From NCBI GenBank assembly GCA_934792465.1, contig CAKVOK010000028.1:1-42141 (forward strand): a DNA stretch of 42,141 nucleotides, in the 5' to 3' direction. The notes under the pieces are model-generated. The model was not told the DNA's origin, made no database searches, and worked only from the letters and a program-made list of their open reading frames with translations. Of the stretch, positions 24,381 to 32,778 are shown piece after piece; positions within the stretch are counted from its first letter, which is position 1; each line of letters begins with the position of its first letter. This DNA is from an uncultured Clostridia bacterium (GTDB taxonomy: Bacteria; Bacillota; Clostridia; RUG12999). The translations under genes and the position numbers were made by a program.

Positions 24381-25622
24381 ATGCCAAGTATTGCACAGGT
24401 AATCAAATACGAGGGCGATAATTCCACATTTATATGGAAACACCCTTGTGAGGACTTCAATACACAAACGCAGCTTATCGTTCACGAATCACAGCAGGCG
24501 GTATTTTATATGAACGGTCAGCTTTTAGATGTATTTGAAGCCGGCAGACATACACTCGAAACACAAAACATTCCGCTTATCAGAAATTTTTTTAACAAGC
24601 CGTTTGATAATCAAACGCCGTTCCATTGCGAGGTTTATTTCATAAACAAAACAGAGCAAATGGCTGTTAAATGGGGTACGGACAGCAAAGTTGAATATGT
24701 CGAGCCTACATATAATTTCCCCATTCAAATAGGTGCAAGCGGCGAAATGACATTGCGTGTAAAAGACGGAAAAAAGCTGCTTGTTAAAGTAGTCGGGACG
24801 GAAAACGGCTTGACACAGGCAGGACTGACACAAAAATTCAGAGCATTTCTGATGACAAGGTTTAAGACCTATCTTTCAACTTATATCAGAGAAAACAAAA
24901 TCAACATTTTTCAAATTGATGAAAAGCTGACGGAGCTTTCGTCTGATATGCAAAATCTGCTCGTCCCCGATTTTGACGAATATGGTTTGTCGCTGATACA
25001 CTTTTTTGTAACAACGATAGTCAAGCCGGAGGACGACAGCACATACAAGCGGTTCAAGAACTTGCATTTCAGGCAGTATGCCGATATTGCAGAGGCAAGA
25101 TTACAGCAAAACATTGATATTATCGGACAGGAAACCGAAAAGCAGAAAATGATACTTGAAGCCGAGGGGAAAGCGGCAAAACGGCAAATTGAAGGTTATA
25201 CATATCAGCAGGAGCGCAGCTTTGATGTTGCGGAGGGCGCAGCTAAAAACGAGGGTGGCAATATGACAAATTTGGGAGTCGGACTCGGAGTTATGGCAGG
25301 CGTGAGCAACAACATAGGCGGCATTGTAAACGACAGTATTGCAAACGCCGTAAAACCGCAGACAAACAAATGCTTAAAGTGCGGGAGCGTACTTCCCGAA
25401 AATGCAAAATTCTGTTTGGAGTGCGGAGCAAAGGTTGAAACACTTTCCGAAAATGAAATGATATGCCCCAAATGCGGAAACAAAACCCCGAAAGGCAAGT
25501 TTTGCGTAGAGTGCGGTGCTAAACTTCAAAATGTTTGTCCGAATTGCGGAAAAGAAGTGCCGCAGGGTGCAAAATTTTGCCTCGAATGCGGACAAAGAAT
25601 AGGCGGTGAAATAAATGAGTAG
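24381..25622 (+). CDS. SPFH-domain protein with three zinc ribbons
   Basis: A 413-residue protein of the SPFH/virion-core-like zinc-ribbon family. The N-terminal SPFH-type region (about 25-270) starts with QLIVHESQQAVFYMNGQLLDVFEAGRH-type sequence and ends in a coiled coil (EKQKMILEAEGKAAKRQIEGY). A glycine-rich linker follows, then three ribbons (CLKCG...CLECG, CPKCG...CVECG, CPNCG...CLECG). There is no membrane helix; related proteins associate with membranes as oligomers. GGAGG precedes the ATG. First gene of a five-gene operon with a TIR protein. Role unknown; scaffold or envelope-stress roles are common for SPFH proteins. Confidence 0.9.
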   Translation: MPSIAQVIKYEGDNSTFIWKHPCEDFNTQTQLIVHESQQAVFYMNGQLLDVFEAGRHTLETQNIPLIRNFFNKPFDNQTPFHCEVYFINKTEQMAVKWGTDSKVEYVEPTYNFPIQIGASGEMTLRVKDGKKLLVKVVGTENGLTQAGLTQKFRAFLMTRFKTYLSTYIRENKINIFQIDEKLTELSSDMQNLLVPDFDEYGLSLIHFFVTTIVKPEDDSTYKRFKNLHFRQYADIAEARLQQNIDIIGQETEKQKMILEAEGKAAKRQIEGYTYQQERSFDVAEGAAKNEGGNMTNLGVGLGVMAGVSNNIGGIVNDSIANAVKPQTNKCLKCGSVLPENAKFCLECGAKVETLSENEMICPKCGNKTPKGKFCVECGAKLQNVCPNCGKEVPQGAKFCLECGQRIGGEINE

Positions 25623-26040
25623 AAACAGTAAAATAATACTTTCTGCGGTTGTTGCAACAGCGGCAATATCAACATTATTTGCGGTCGTGCCGACAAGCGG
25701 AACATTTATCACATCTTATGTTTTTGCGGTTATAGCAATATGCGGCATAGCCGGCACGGTATGTGTCTACGGCAAAGGGAAGTCAAAGGCAGCCGGCGGA
25801 CTATCCTATATTTATACGAGCATTGTATATGCGGTACTAAATGTGATTTTTTCGGTTGTTGCCTGTCTTATACCCTTGCACACTATTTGGACTTTGGTGG
25901 TACACATAATACTTCTTGCGGTTTTCGCTATACGGATAATTACATCAAGTGCCGGAAGTGATTATACGAATGAGATCGATAAAAAGAACAAAACGAAACA
26001 CGATGAATTTTTGAATGAGAAAAAAGATTATTGGAAATGA
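25615..26040 (+). CDS. Small four-helix membrane protein
   Basis: A 141-residue protein with four hydrophobic segments (about 7-25, 32-52, 66-86 and 90-110) and a charged C-terminal tail, DKKNKTKHDEF. Its start lies 8 nt inside the SPFH gene, so translation is coupled. SPFH proteins often work with a small membrane partner (NfeD in the best known case); this one is not NfeD-like and I cannot name it. Confidence 0.78.
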   Translation: MSRNSKIILSAVVATAAISTLFAVVPTSGTFITSYVFAVIAICGIAGTVCVYGKGKSKAAGGLSYIYTSIVYAVLNVIFSVVACLIPLHTIWTLVVHIILLAVFAIRIITSSAGSDYTNEIDKKNKTKHDEFLNEKKDYWK

Positions 26041-26049
26041 GGTATAAAA

Positions 26050-26979
26050 ATGAATGCAAAATTCGATGAATGTAAACGATTGTCTATAGCAACAGCTGCT
26101 AAAAAATCAAATACAATGCTTAAAAGTGCAACGCTTGTATTTTGGATATTAAAAAACAAATATCCGTATGATGATAAAGCAAAAAATAAAGCTATTTACA
26201 GTAAGTTATTTACGGAACAAAATATTGATGAATTAAAGAAAATAAATAAAAATGCAATTATCAAAAAGATTGATAAAGCGTTTAATTCGTGGGAAAGGAT
26301 TGATGATACACGCTATGTCAATGTGCGCACGGGGGCAATGGAATTGATTTTTAATCAGTATAGTGTAACTGCTCAAATGTTTGGTGTATCAATTGACGAT
26401 GCAAATGAATTGCTTGATATAATGTGGAAATTGGGGTTTGTGAATTACAAACCTGATACAAACGAAGCATATATAGATGAGGATTATTATGATAGTGCAG
26501 AAAATTACAGTGTGTCAGAAAATATTGTTTTTCAATGTAATTCCTGCGGCGGTGATTTAGAAAAAGACGGCAATGTATATATCTGCAAACAATGCGGAGA
26601 AGTTTTTAAGAATGAGTATATGGCAGAACAAGGAAATATTGAAGTTCACAAAGAAAGTGTATTTCCTACTTCTTCAACTTCTGCAAATATGCCTCAAACA
26701 CAAAAAAGTGGTGGCTGCTATGTTGCAACCTGTGTTTATGGCTCATATAATTGTCCTCAGGTTTGGACGCTGCGCCGTTATCGTGATAATACTTTGGCGA
26801 AAACTTGGCACGGCAGAGCGTTTATACATACATACTACGCAATAAGTCCTACCATTGTAAAATGGTTTGGCAATACAATATGGTTTAAGAAGTTGTGGCG
26901 TGGCAAACTTGATAAAATGGTTAAAAAGCTAAACAATAACGGTGTTTCAAACACACCGTATGAGGATAGGAGTTGGTAA
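26050..26979 (+). CDS. CFI-box-CTERM protein with internal zinc ribbon
   Basis: A 309-residue protein. The N-terminal helical part (1-150) is unassigned. A zinc ribbon lies near 160-180 (CNSCGGDLEKDGNVYICKQC). The C-terminal half has the CFI-box-CTERM pattern: GGCYVATCVYGSYNCPQV, then LRRYRD, LAKTWHGRAFIHTYY and SPTIVKWFG. That box is known as a conserved C-terminal module in bacterial proteins of unknown function. Cotranscribed with SPFH and TIR genes. Codon use is AT-rich compared with the locus upstream. Confidence 0.82.
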   Translation: MNAKFDECKRLSIATAAKKSNTMLKSATLVFWILKNKYPYDDKAKNKAIYSKLFTEQNIDELKKINKNAIIKKIDKAFNSWERIDDTRYVNVRTGAMELIFNQYSVTAQMFGVSIDDANELLDIMWKLGFVNYKPDTNEAYIDEDYYDSAENYSVSENIVFQCNSCGGDLEKDGNVYICKQCGEVFKNEYMAEQGNIEVHKESVFPTSSTSANMPQTQKSGGCYVATCVYGSYNCPQVWTLRRYRDNTLAKTWHGRAFIHTYYAISPTIVKWFGNTIWFKKLWRGKLDKMVKKLNNNGVSNTPYEDRSW

Positions 26980-26981
26980 TA

Positions 26982-29111
26982 ATGGCGATATTAAAATGCA
27001 AAATGTGCGGCGGCAATATCGAGGTTGGCGAAAACCAAAATATAGGCGTGTGCGATAGCTGCGGCAGCACTATGACAATTCCGAATGTGAATGATGAACG
27101 CATATTGAATTTATTTGACAGGGCAAATCATTTCAGGCTGCAAAATGAATTTGACAAAGCACTTGCAGCGTATGAGAGTATATTGTCGGAGGACAATAAA
27201 AACGCAGAAGCACATTGGGGCTGCGTTCTTTCAAAATACGGAATTGAGTATGTGGAGGATCCTAAAACACATAGGCGTGTGCCGACTTGTCACAGAGTGC
27301 AAAGCGAATCGGTGTTATCCGACTTGGATTATAAAGCTGCTGTTGAATATACAGACGATATTTCGGCTAAAAATCTGTATCAGCAAGAAGCCGAAGCTAT
27401 TGCCGAAATACAGAAAAATATTCTTTCAATAGCAAACAACGAGGCACCGTATGATGTGTTCATCTGCTATAAAGAAACCGATAACAACGGCAGGCGTACT
27501 GTTGATTCAACACTTGCACAGGATATTTATTATCAGCTTACAAATGAGGGCTACAAGGTCTTTTTCAGCCGTATTACTTTGGAGGATAAGCTCGGAACGG
27601 AATACGAGCCATACATATTTTCCGCATTAAATTCAGCAAAGGTAATGCTCGTTATCGGCACAAGTAAAGATTATTTTAATTCAGTATGGGTTAAAAATGA
27701 ATGGGCAAGATTTTTGGACTTGGCAAGAAAAGATAAATCAAAAATGATTATACCCTGCTATCGTGATATGGACGCATACGATTTGCCGGACGAGCTTTCT
27801 ATGTTTCAAAGTCAAGATATGAGTAAAATCGGCTTTATTCAAGATTTGATAAGAGGTATTAAAAAGGTATTACAAAAGGAAACACCGCAAAATGCTACTG
27901 TTGTGAATAATACCGCTGAAGCATTTAATTCCGAAGCGATTTTGAAACGGGCATTTATGCTGCTTGAAGATGCGGAATGGCAAAAAGCAGACGAGCTTTT
28001 GGAGCAAGTGTTAAATCACGAGCCGGAAAATGCAAATGCATATGTTGGCAAGCTGATGATTGATGTCAAAGTAAACAAAGAGGAAAATCTCGGAAAGAGA
28101 GCCGTTGACTTTTCCGAAAATCCAAATTATCAAAAGGCAGTTCGGTTTGCGGATACGGAAACAAAAAGACGATTAGAAGATTATAGGGTATCTTCTTTGA
28201 ATACGCTTAAACGCCTTAAAGAAGAAAAAATTCAAAAAGAAAATGAAATTTGCAAGCAGAATGAAAAAAATCAAGAAATTCAAAGGCATATATCAGAGGT
28301 GGTTAAAAGCAAAAGAACAGCACACAAAAAAGCCTTGCGGTCTTATACGGGGATATTACTTGTATTTTCTCTAATTGTAATAATTATCAGTTCCAAATGT
28401 TCTTTAAGCGGTTGGCCTGTTGAGGATACAGGCTTTATATGTCTAGGGTTAGCAAGTATAACTTTAATCCTTAGTGTATCTTTAATATTAGCAACATCAA
28501 TACCAAGTGTTAATAAATGTATGGAAAAAGCAACAAGCGAGGATTTTGAACTTTATCTTGATAATACATTAAAAAAGCACAGAAAGAAAGCTATAACAAT
28601 TACAGCAATTGGAGTTGCAATTACAATTATATTAGGCATTGTGTCAGGAAATGCAATTTGGAAATCAGATACAATAAAAAAGCGTTTTGATTCCGTCGGA
28701 TACATAACCGATATGATTAAAAGCAGCCCTTCAATAGAAACTCTTATAACAGCCTCGTTAAATGATTTTAGTGTTGATAATGACCGGGACTATGCCGGTA
28801 CATATGAGGAGGTATCAAGTGCAGATAAAATTGTAGAAATATCAGATTCTACTTCTACAGAGGTTGTACTTGATAAGAAAAACAACATAATTGGTTTTAC
28901 TATGCGCTTATACAATATATTTAACTCAATGTCAATAAACTATGAAAGCGATATAACAGAAGATGACTTAAAAGCCAAGCTTGGAAATTATGTGAGAACA
29001 AAAGACTGTTATCCGGATTTTCTTGTTTTTAATATAAACGGATGTAATGTATATATTGAGGAAGGTTATGAATATGATGGATTTGATATAGCATTTATTA
29101 CCAAACCGTAA
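26982..29111 (+). CDS. Zinc-ribbon/TIR-domain membrane protein
   Basis: A 709-residue protein. Zinc ribbon at the start (C6, C9, C24, C27). A TPR-like segment lies near 40-85. The TIR domain spans about 156-298, opening with APYDVFICYKETD; E240 in VWVKNEWARF is where NAD-cleaving TIR domains keep their catalytic glutamate. A coiled coil (about 410-440) leads to three membrane helices (about 450-590) and an outer C-terminal domain. The ATG at 26982 fits AGGAG; an upstream in-frame TTG at 26973 is less likely. Bacterial TIRs are often NADases in antiphage defence or protein-interaction domains. Which applies here is open. Confidence 0.88.
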   Translation: MAILKCKMCGGNIEVGENQNIGVCDSCGSTMTIPNVNDERILNLFDRANHFRLQNEFDKALAAYESILSEDNKNAEAHWGCVLSKYGIEYVEDPKTHRRVPTCHRVQSESVLSDLDYKAAVEYTDDISAKNLYQQEAEAIAEIQKNILSIANNEAPYDVFICYKETDNNGRRTVDSTLAQDIYYQLTNEGYKVFFSRITLEDKLGTEYEPYIFSALNSAKVMLVIGTSKDYFNSVWVKNEWARFLDLARKDKSKMIIPCYRDMDAYDLPDELSMFQSQDMSKIGFIQDLIRGIKKVLQKETPQNATVVNNTAEAFNSEAILKRAFMLLEDAEWQKADELLEQVLNHEPENANAYVGKLMIDVKVNKEENLGKRAVDFSENPNYQKAVRFADTETKRRLEDYRVSSLNTLKRLKEEKIQKENEICKQNEKNQEIQRHISEVVKSKRTAHKKALRSYTGILLVFSLIVIIISSKCSLSGWPVEDTGFICLGLASITLILSVSLILATSIPSVNKCMEKATSEDFELYLDNTLKKHRKKAITITAIGVAITIILGIVSGNAIWKSDTIKKRFDSVGYITDMIKSSPSIETLITASLNDFSVDNDRDYAGTYEEVSSADKIVEISDSTSTEVVLDKKNNIIGFTMRLYNIFNSMSINYESDITEDDLKAKLGNYVRTKDCYPDFLVFNINGCNVYIEEGYEYDGFDIAFITKP

Positions 29112-29139
29112 AAACAAATTTTTGAAAGAGAGATAGAAT

Positions 29140-29667
29140 ATGAGTGCGTGTTATAATAACGAAACAGTCTGCTGTAAAGATGACGAATTTATAAAAAGCG
29201 ATACATACGCAAAATGCGTTTATCACGCTTTTTATAATGAGAATGGCAAAAAATTTTCTCATCAGTATCGCATTCCGAAAGATAATCTTGACGCATATAA
29301 AAATAAACTGTTACCTCTTGAAAGTGAATTTATGGGCTGTAAAAGCTTTGATGAGATTTACGAGCTTTTCAAAAAGCATAAAACATACGGTATTGGGATT
29401 TTAACAATTTATGATGTTGCATTGCGTGTAAGTCAGAATTATAAAATTTATCCCGATTATGTATATCTTCACGCCGGCACAAAAACCGGAGCGTTAAATG
29501 CGGGGTTGATTAAAAAGTACGGCAAAAATGATAAATTAACGCTTGATGAAATCTCAAAAAAGCTGAAATGGCTTAAAGGTGTCAAACCGTATTTGATAGA
29601 AGATTTTTTATGTATTTACAAAGATGACATCAGCGAGAAAAGCCTGCAAACATTTTTACAGAAATAA
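29140..29667 (+). CDS. Hypothetical protein, last gene of the TIR operon
   Basis: A 175-residue soluble protein, Cys-rich at the start (C4, C11, C12) and basic overall. The stretch GCKSFDEIYELFKKHKTYGIGILTIYDVALR followed by YLHAGTKTGALNAG suggests a small all-alpha fold, but I do not recognise the family. It follows the TIR gene by 28 nt with a GAGAG site and ends just before a clear terminator. Confidence 0.75.
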   Translation: MSACYNNETVCCKDDEFIKSDTYAKCVYHAFYNENGKKFSHQYRIPKDNLDAYKNKLLPLESEFMGCKSFDEIYELFKKHKTYGIGILTIYDVALRVSQNYKIYPDYVYLHAGTKTGALNAGLIKKYGKNDKLTLDEISKKLKWLKGVKPYLIEDFLCIYKDDISEKSLQTFLQK

Positions 29668-29673
29668 AAATTA

Positions 29674-29710
29674 AGAAGTTATTTTCTATAAAAGAGAGTA
29701 ACTTCTTTCT
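29674..29710 (+). terminator. Terminator of the SPFH-TIR operon
   Basis: AGAAGTTA and TAACTTCT pair around a 17-nt loop that has its own TCT/AGA stem. TTCTTT follows. It starts seven bases after the stop codon of the last gene. Confidence 0.8.
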
Positions 29711-29742
29711 TTATGCCCAAATACAGAATTGGGGTGAATTTT

Positions 29743-29907
29743 ATGGCAAACCTAAACGACCAAATCGGAAAAATCAAAAATCTTCGGGAGCATACGGCAA
29801 ACGAGGGAAAGCGGTTTTTATCGTGTATTTTTACTCAATATTTGAAACCTTTGTATAATATAATGCAAAAGTTATTGAGAAATGGGACAGACATAGCCAT
29901 GGATTGA
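29743..29907 (+). CDS. Possible small ORF (54 residues), doubtful
   Basis: A short frame with GGGGTG six bases before its ATG. The product is basic and helical (NDQIGKIKNLREHTANEGKRF) with no family match. It starts after the terminator at 29674, has no evident promoter, and its end runs into the hairpin at 29884. It could be a gene fragment or not translated at all. It is listed only because of the ribosome binding site. Confidence 0.3.
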   Translation: MANLNDQIGKIKNLREHTANEGKRFLSCIFTQYLKPLYNIMQKLLRNGTDIAMD

Positions 29908-29935
29908 TAGCTTATATATGTCTGTCCCTTTTTTT
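29884..29935. terminator. Terminator between the small ORF and vanZ-like gene
   Basis: GGGACAGACATA at 29884-29895 pairs with TATGTCTGTCCC at 29917-29928 and is followed by seven T on the plus strand. The vanZ-like gene ends right at it from the other side. Confidence 0.85.
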
Positions 29936-30404
29936 ATGCCTTCTTTTTTCTCTTCAAAAATTTTGTCAATACCGAAGCGAGATAAACTCCGAAAAGGCTG
30001 CCGCAAAAATCAACGCCGACGTCAAATACCCTGCACGCACGCCCCGGCACGAAATACTGGTGAATTTCGTCGCTAACCGCATAAAGCAGGCAAAATACGA
30101 GTATATAAAGATACTTATATTTGCAATTTCTTATACCGTCGTAGCTGAGAAAGGCGAAAAAAGCCAAAAATCCGAGTACGGTATAAATGGAAAAATGGGC
30201 GCATTTTCGGATATAAAAATCAATATTTTCGGCAATTTGATTTTTCTCATCAACGGATTTTGTATTCATTCCGGGAATAATATTCATCACGGCTACGGTA
30301 AAGCCCTTGCTTTGCGCACCCGAATCCCTCGCCGGCTGCATTGAAAACCCGAAAATCACGCACATATGTATTATGAGTATAGCTGTAAAAATTATTTTTT
30401 TCAT
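29934..30404 (-). CDS. VanZ-family membrane protein
   Basis: A 156-residue membrane protein with four hydrophobic segments. VanZ marks are visible: FGFSMQPARDSG near the N-terminus, RKCAHFSIYTVLGFLAF and the acidic motif SDEIHQYFVPGRACRVFDVGVD (shown here as its known order, not as a site). VanZ gives low-level teicoplanin resistance in Tn1546, but most chromosomal relatives have no known role. It starts 4 nt after the rex stop codon, so it is cotranscribed with rex. Confidence 0.88.
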   Translation of the reverse strand: MKKIIFTAILIIHMCVIFGFSMQPARDSGAQSKGFTVAVMNIIPGMNTKSVDEKNQIAENIDFYIRKCAHFSIYTVLGFLAFFAFLSYDGIRNCKYKYLYILVFCLLYAVSDEIHQYFVPGRACRVFDVGVDFCGSLFGVYLASVLTKFLKRKKKA

Positions 30405-30408
30405 GACA

Positions 30409-31041
30409 TCATTTAAGCCTCTCGATTTTACAGGAAAGCGTCATTAAGCTGTCCGACAAATGAACATTTTCAAGTGCAACGTCCCCCGGAACGTTAAGCT
30501 CGGCATGAGAGAAATTCCATATGCCTTTTATGCCTGCGCCGACAAGCTTATCCGCCATTTCCTGCGCACCCCCGTGCGGAACGGCAAGCACCGCAATATC
30601 CGTATTGTTTTCACTGACGAATTTTTCAATATCGTCGATATGCATAACGGTAAGTCCGTTTACCTGCTTGCCCACAAGCTCTTTGTTAATATCGAAAAGA
30701 CCGGTTATTTTAAATCCTCTTTTTGTGAATGCGGCATAGCCGGATACGGCACGGCCGAGGTTTCCGGCACCTATGATTATCATGGTTCTGCCGCCTTTTA
30801 TTCCTAAAATTTCAGCGATACAATCGTGCAGATATTCAACGTTATATCCGTATCCCTGCTGACCGAAACCGCCGAAGCAATTGAAATCCTGCCTTATCTG
30901 AGAAGCTGTCACGTGCATTCTGCGGCTTAGTTCTTTGGAAGAAACTCTTGTTATTCCGCTTGCGAGCAAATCCGTCAAATATCTGTAATACCTCGGCAAA
31001 CGGCGTATTACGACATTTGATACCGTTTTATTCTCCTGCAT
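30409..31041 (-). CDS. rex: Redox-sensing transcriptional repressor Rex
   Basis: A 210-residue NADH/NAD+ sensor that represses fermentation and respiration genes when NADH is low. The winged-helix part has RRLPRYYRYL and SSKELSRRMHVTASQIRQDF. The Rossmann part has the dinucleotide loop IIGAGNLGRAV near 88-98. The ATG at 31041 follows GGGAGGTGAAATC; an upstream in-frame extension to 31119 would cross the promoter and is rejected. Rex is widespread in anaerobic Firmicutes and supports that assignment. No Rex-type operator was found in its own promoter. Confidence 0.96.
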   Translation of the reverse strand: MQENKTVSNVVIRRLPRYYRYLTDLLASGITRVSSKELSRRMHVTASQIRQDFNCFGGFGQQGYGYNVEYLHDCIAEILGIKGGRTMIIIGAGNLGRAVSGYAAFTKRGFKITGLFDINKELVGKQVNGLTVMHIDDIEKFVSENNTDIAVLAVPHGGAQEMADKLVGAGIKGIWNFSHAELNVPGDVALENVHLSDSLMTLSCKIERLK

Positions 31042-31090
31042 GATTTCACCTCCCGGTGTAAAAATATTCTGCATTAAAGCACATATATCT

Positions 31091-31119
31091 ATTGTATACA
31101 ATTTTAAGCAAAATGTCAA
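31091..31119 (-). promoter_or_regulatory. Promoter of rex
   Basis: On the minus strand, TTGACA (31119-31114), a 17-nt spacer and TACAAT (31096-31091). It fits in the gap after metA, so rex is not dependent on readthrough. Confidence 0.8.
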
Positions 31120-31138
31120 TATGTTTTTGAAAAAAAGT

Positions 31139-32056
31139 CTATTTAATTTTATTTAAATCATACGGAGTTGTCTGGTATACAAAGTAGTTGAGCCAGTTGG
31201 AATACAGCAGATTGGCGTGCCCTCTCCAGCGGACTATAGGTTTTTTCGTATAGTCGTCATTCGGGAAGTAGTGCTTCGGAACAGGTGTATTAAGTCCTGC
31301 TTCCTTGTCGCGCAGATATTCGTTTTTCAGTGTGTCGGGGTCGTATTCGGAATGACCGGTTATGAATATCTGTCTGCCCTTTTTTGTACTTATAGCATAT
31401 ACTCCGGCTTCATCGGACGAAGCTAATATTTTGAGTTCGGGTACTTTTTCTATATCTTCACGCAAGACGGTTGTATGCCTGGAATGAGGCACCATAAATC
31501 TGTCGTCGAATCCTCGCAGAAGCATTGATTGCCTGTGTTCCGCCTTATGCTCGAATACGCCGAACAGCTTTTCCTCCAAAGGTACTTTCTTGATTCCGAA
31601 ATGATAGTATAGTCCTGCCTGCGCTCCCCAGCAGATATGAAAAGTGCTTGTTACGTGAGTTTTGCTCCATTCCATTATTTCGCAAAGCTCGTCCCAGTAG
31701 TTTACTTCTTCAAACGGGAGCTGCTCGACGGGAGCTCCGGTTATTATCATTCCGTCATATCTGCAATCCCTTACTTCGTCAAAAGTTTTGTAAAACGCAA
31801 GCATATGTTCTTTCGAGGTATGCGTTGCCTTGTGGGTCGCAGTCTGCAAAAATTCCGGCTCGACCTGGAGCGGAGTGTTTCCGAGCAGCCTTGAAAGCTG
31901 GGTTTCCGTAACGATTTTCGTAGGCATGAGATTTAACAGCAATATTTTAAGAGGTCGGATATCCTGGGTTAATGCCCTTGTTTCCGTGATTACGAAGATA
32001 TTTTCTTTGTGCAGTGTTTTTGTTGCGGGGAGTTTATTCGGTATTTTAATAGGCAT
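31139..32056 (-). CDS. metA: Homoserine O-acetyltransferase, MetA type
   Basis: A 305-residue enzyme for the first committed step of methionine synthesis, activating homoserine by acyl transfer in the cytoplasm. Catalytic C142 lies in FHICWGAQ; H235 and E237 in ITGHSEYDP complete the triad. Residue 111 is glutamate (TGAPVEQLPFEEV). In this family Glu111 marks acetyl-CoA use and Gly111 succinyl-CoA use, so acetylation is predicted although annotation pipelines often say succinyltransferase. Length matches the family. Its ribosome site AAAGGG is 12 nt away. No SAM riboswitch or T-box is seen upstream. Confidence 0.95.
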   Translation of the reverse strand: MPIKIPNKLPATKTLHKENIFVITETRALTQDIRPLKILLLNLMPTKIVTETQLSRLLGNTPLQVEPEFLQTATHKATHTSKEHMLAFYKTFDEVRDCRYDGMIITGAPVEQLPFEEVNYWDELCEIMEWSKTHVTSTFHICWGAQAGLYYHFGIKKVPLEEKLFGVFEHKAEHRQSMLLRGFDDRFMVPHSRHTTVLREDIEKVPELKILASSDEAGVYAISTKKGRQIFITGHSEYDPDTLKNEYLRDKEAGLNTPVPKHYFPNDDYTKKPIVRWRGHANLLYSNWLNYFVYQTTPYDLNKIK

Positions 32057-32099
32057 AAACGCATCACACCCTTTCTGTCGGTTTTAATAAAGCAAAACG

Positions 32100-32128
32100 G
32101 CGGTACAGGAAAAATCTATGCTGACCGC
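32100..32128 (-). other. Small hairpin in the metA leader
   Basis: GCGGT/ACCGC stem with a 19-nt loop, between the metA promoter and its start. Too short for a known methionine-related riboswitch; may only affect mRNA stability. Confidence 0.4.
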
Positions 32129-32162
32129 TTCAAATATGTATTGTAGTTTTATTCTTGATTAA

Positions 32163-32191
32163 ATTATACCATTTAATTGAAATCATGTCAA
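32163..32191 (-). promoter_or_regulatory. Promoter of metA
   Basis: On the minus strand, TTGACA (32191-32186), a 17-nt spacer and TATAAT (32168-32163): a full-consensus promoter with a leader of about 100 nt. Confidence 0.88.
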
Positions 32192-32232
32192 GCTTTTTTT
32201 ATGTGATTATTTTAACGGTATTTGTTATAAAA

Positions 32233-32266
32233 AATGCCGCAGACTTCAAATTCGGCCTGCGGCATT
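32233..32266 (-). terminator. Terminator of the SASP gene
   Basis: AATGCCGCAG and CTGCGGCATT pair over 10 bp with a 14-nt loop. On the minus strand TTTTTATAAC follows. Confidence 0.85.
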
Positions 32267-32286
32267 CTTTTAATATTAAAATTCTC

Positions 32287-32478
32287 TTATTTCATAGAGT
32301 TTTCATAAGCGGAAATCATTTTCTTAACCATCTGTCCGCCTACAGAACCTGCTTCTTTGGATGTCAAGTCGCCGTTGTAACCCTGCTTTAAGTTTACGCC
32401 TACTTCGCTTGCAGCTTCCATTTTGAATTTGTTCATAGCTTCTTTTGCTTCCGGTATAACTATTTTATTTTTTGACAT
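32287..32478 (-). CDS. Alpha/beta-type small acid-soluble spore protein
   Basis: A 63-residue DNA-binding protein that coats and protects DNA in dormant spores. It has the family signature: PEAKEAMNKFKMEAASEVGV, then LKQGYNGDLTSKEAGSVGG and MVKKMI. The GPR protease site lies in the E-(A/V)-A-S-E segment. The ATG at 32478 is chosen from AGGAG upstream and family length; a frame reaching 32514 is too long. Expression should depend on the forespore sigma factor, but I cannot see a clear sigma-G promoter. It shows that the organism can form spores. Confidence 0.95.
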   Translation of the reverse strand: MSKNKIVIPEAKEAMNKFKMEAASEVGVNLKQGYNGDLTSKEAGSVGGQMVKKMISAYENSMK

Positions 32479-32545
32479 TTTAATTTCACTCCTGTAATTA
32501 TTTTTATATCGCACCTTCGTGGTGCAATATTATTTTGTGCCGTAA

Positions 32546-32725
32546 TTATTTTTGTATACTGGAAATTTTTTGATAATCGTCTTGCAGTTCCTCTAATACA
32601 TATCCCAACTCAACCGCTTCTTTTATTTCATTTTCTGTCCATACAGATATTTTAGCAGTTGCTTCCACAGTTATAATATTAAAAATGAATACAATAATAA
32701 ATCCTAAAGAAAAAATCTTTTTCAT
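32546..32725 (-). pseudogene. Truncated SLH-type protein (59 residues)
   Basis: A short frame with GGGAGG and a signal peptide (about 24 residues), then one SLH-like stretch: VWTENEIKEAVELGYVLEEL, then a DDYQ segment, then a stop where clostridial SLH repeats go on with an ITR-type motif. The start region (AGGAAACCTAATTATGAAAAAGA) is nearly the same as that of the SLH gene at 33885, so it looks like a duplicate that lost its 3' part. It might still make a small secreted peptide. Confidence 0.6.
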
Positions 32726-32778
32726 AATTAGGTTTCCTCCCTTATTTAAGCAAAATACCCGAAATCTACAAAACCTTT

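Noticed and set aside
29934..30404. VanZ-like gene as a glycopeptide resistance gene
   Set aside because: No vanHAX or vanRS genes nearby; VanZ homologues are common in Firmicutes without resistance, and here it is paired with rex.
32057..32160. SAM riboswitch upstream of metA
   Set aside because: The leader of about 100 nt has only a 5-bp hairpin and none of the conserved SAM-I core sequences.
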